Source: JAOAGA01 sp964540515 | GTDB taxonomy: Bacteria > CALINM01 | Assembly: GCA_964540515.1 (NCBI GenBank) | Contig: CAZIMS010000020.1 | Span: 1 to 7,317 of the forward strand | DNA length: 7,317 bases | Direction of reading: 5' to 3' | In this document: one piece after another, positions 6,747 to 7,317 of the stretch | Numbering within the stretch: the first letter of the stretch is position 1 | How the letters are laid out: the number at the start of each line of letters is the position of its first letter | Program-made: the position numbers and the translations under genes | Notes under the pieces: model-generated | The model's database searches: none | Seen by the model: the letters and a program-made list of their open reading frames with translations, nothing else | Told to the model about the DNA's origin: nothing

Positions 6747-7317
6747 ATGGAGGAACGCGTTTTCCGTCTGATCCCCCTCACCCCGGTACACGTCGGCACG
6801 GGCGAGACGATCGCTCCGGACGAGTATTTCTTGGACCGCGACCGGCTTGTGCGTATCAACGTGCACAAGATCCTCATGAATTGGCCCCCGGCGACGCGCC
6901 AGCGCTTTGAGCAGCTCATCGCTGCGAACCGGATTGACGACGCGCGCAAGCTGATGCACGAAGCCGCCGGAAGCCCGCAGTTTCACCTCTACCGTGCGCT
7001 AGTGGGCGAGCCGGCGCGCCAGGAGCTCCAGAACGCACCCCCGGATAGGCGCTCCGGCGAGATCCACACTTTCGTGCGGAACCTACACGCCGGCGTGGTG
7101 ATCGTCCCGGGTTCGGCCGTCAAAGGCGCCATCCGCACCGCGGTGGTGAGCGTCTTTGCGCATCACCAGTTGGACGAGCTCAAGCGATCGATCCCAGAGC
7201 TTTTTCAGAACCAGCGAAAGCGTAACAGAGCCTGGATGGCGCTGGAGGAGAAGGTGTTGCGTTATGAGCGTCGCTTCAGCGAGCAAGACCCTTTGCGCAT
7301 GCTGCGCGTCAGCGATG
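6747..7317 (+). CDS. csm5: Csm5, RAMP subunit at the crRNA 3' end (3' partial)
   Basis: The frame runs open from the ATG to the right edge, giving 190 complete codons and no stop. Csm5 is the Cas7-like RAMP subunit that caps the 3' end of the Csm backbone and, in Staphylococcus epidermidis, helps recruit host nucleases for crRNA 3' maturation. Seen here: the N-terminal TPVHVGTGETI (12-22) followed by PDEYF, a helical stretch, then VIVPGSAVKGAIRTAV at 118-133, which is the Csm5 version of the PGSSxKGxxR RAMP motif, and DPLRMLRVSD at the edge, matching the conserved DPFR-x-L-x-VSD of the family. Full-length members are roughly twice as long, so the C-terminal RAMP region with its glycine-rich loop lies beyond the window. 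It comes 10 bases after csm4 in the same transcription unit. Confidence 0.94.
   Translation, partial: MEERVFRLIPLTPVHVGTGETIAPDEYFLDRDRLVRINVHKILMNWPPATRQRFEQLIAANRIDDARKLMHEAAGSPQFHLYRALVGEPARQELQNAPPDRRSGEIHTFVRNLHAGVVIVPGSAVKGAIRTAVVSVFAHHQLDELKRSIPELFQNQRKRNRAWMALEEKVLRYERRFSEQDPLRMLRVSD

Overview
The window holds one plus-strand operon encoding a type III-A (Csm) CRISPR-Cas interference system, cut at both ends. The order is cas6 (5' end missing), a CARF-domain accessory gene of the NE0113/TIGR02584 'Csm6 ring nuclease' type, cas10/csm1, csm2, csm3, csm4 and csm5 (3' end missing). The DNA is GC-rich with G/C-biased third codon positions. Strong purine Shine-Dalgarno sequences precede the genes, which points to a high-GC bacterium rather than an archaeon. 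I cannot name the lineage from this window: similar loci are spread across Chloroflexota, Acidobacteriota, several proteobacterial groups and uncultivated lineages.

Layout: 3-824 is the Cas6 pre-crRNA endonuclease. 825-893 is a 69-base spacer ending in a Shine-Dalgarno. 894-2048 is the CARF protein, whose C-terminal half looks like a winged helix. 2045-4537 is Cas10, with HD, zinc-knuckle and GGDD motifs all intact. 4542-5033 is the small subunit Csm2. 5030-5797 is the backbone RAMP Csm3, with its target-RNA cleavage aspartate. 5801-6736 is Csm4. 6747 to the window end is Csm5. From the CARF gene onward every junction is either a 4-base start/stop overlap or a gap of 3 to 10 bases, so the genes form one translationally coupled unit. 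No stretch over 300 bases lacks a gene.

How it should work, from family knowledge: Cas6 trims the CRISPR transcript to crRNA. Csm1-Csm5 assemble on the crRNA, with Csm4 and Cas10 at the 5' handle, Csm3 as backbone, Csm2 as inner filament and Csm5 at the 3' end. Target RNA binding switches on Cas10, whose HD domain cuts DNA and whose GGDD palm makes cyclic oligoadenylate. The CARF protein should bind that messenger. No cas1, cas2, reverse transcriptase, CRISPR array or transposase is visible here. The least settled part is the output of the CARF protein: it has no convincing HEPN RNase domain and ends in what looks like a DNA-binding fold.
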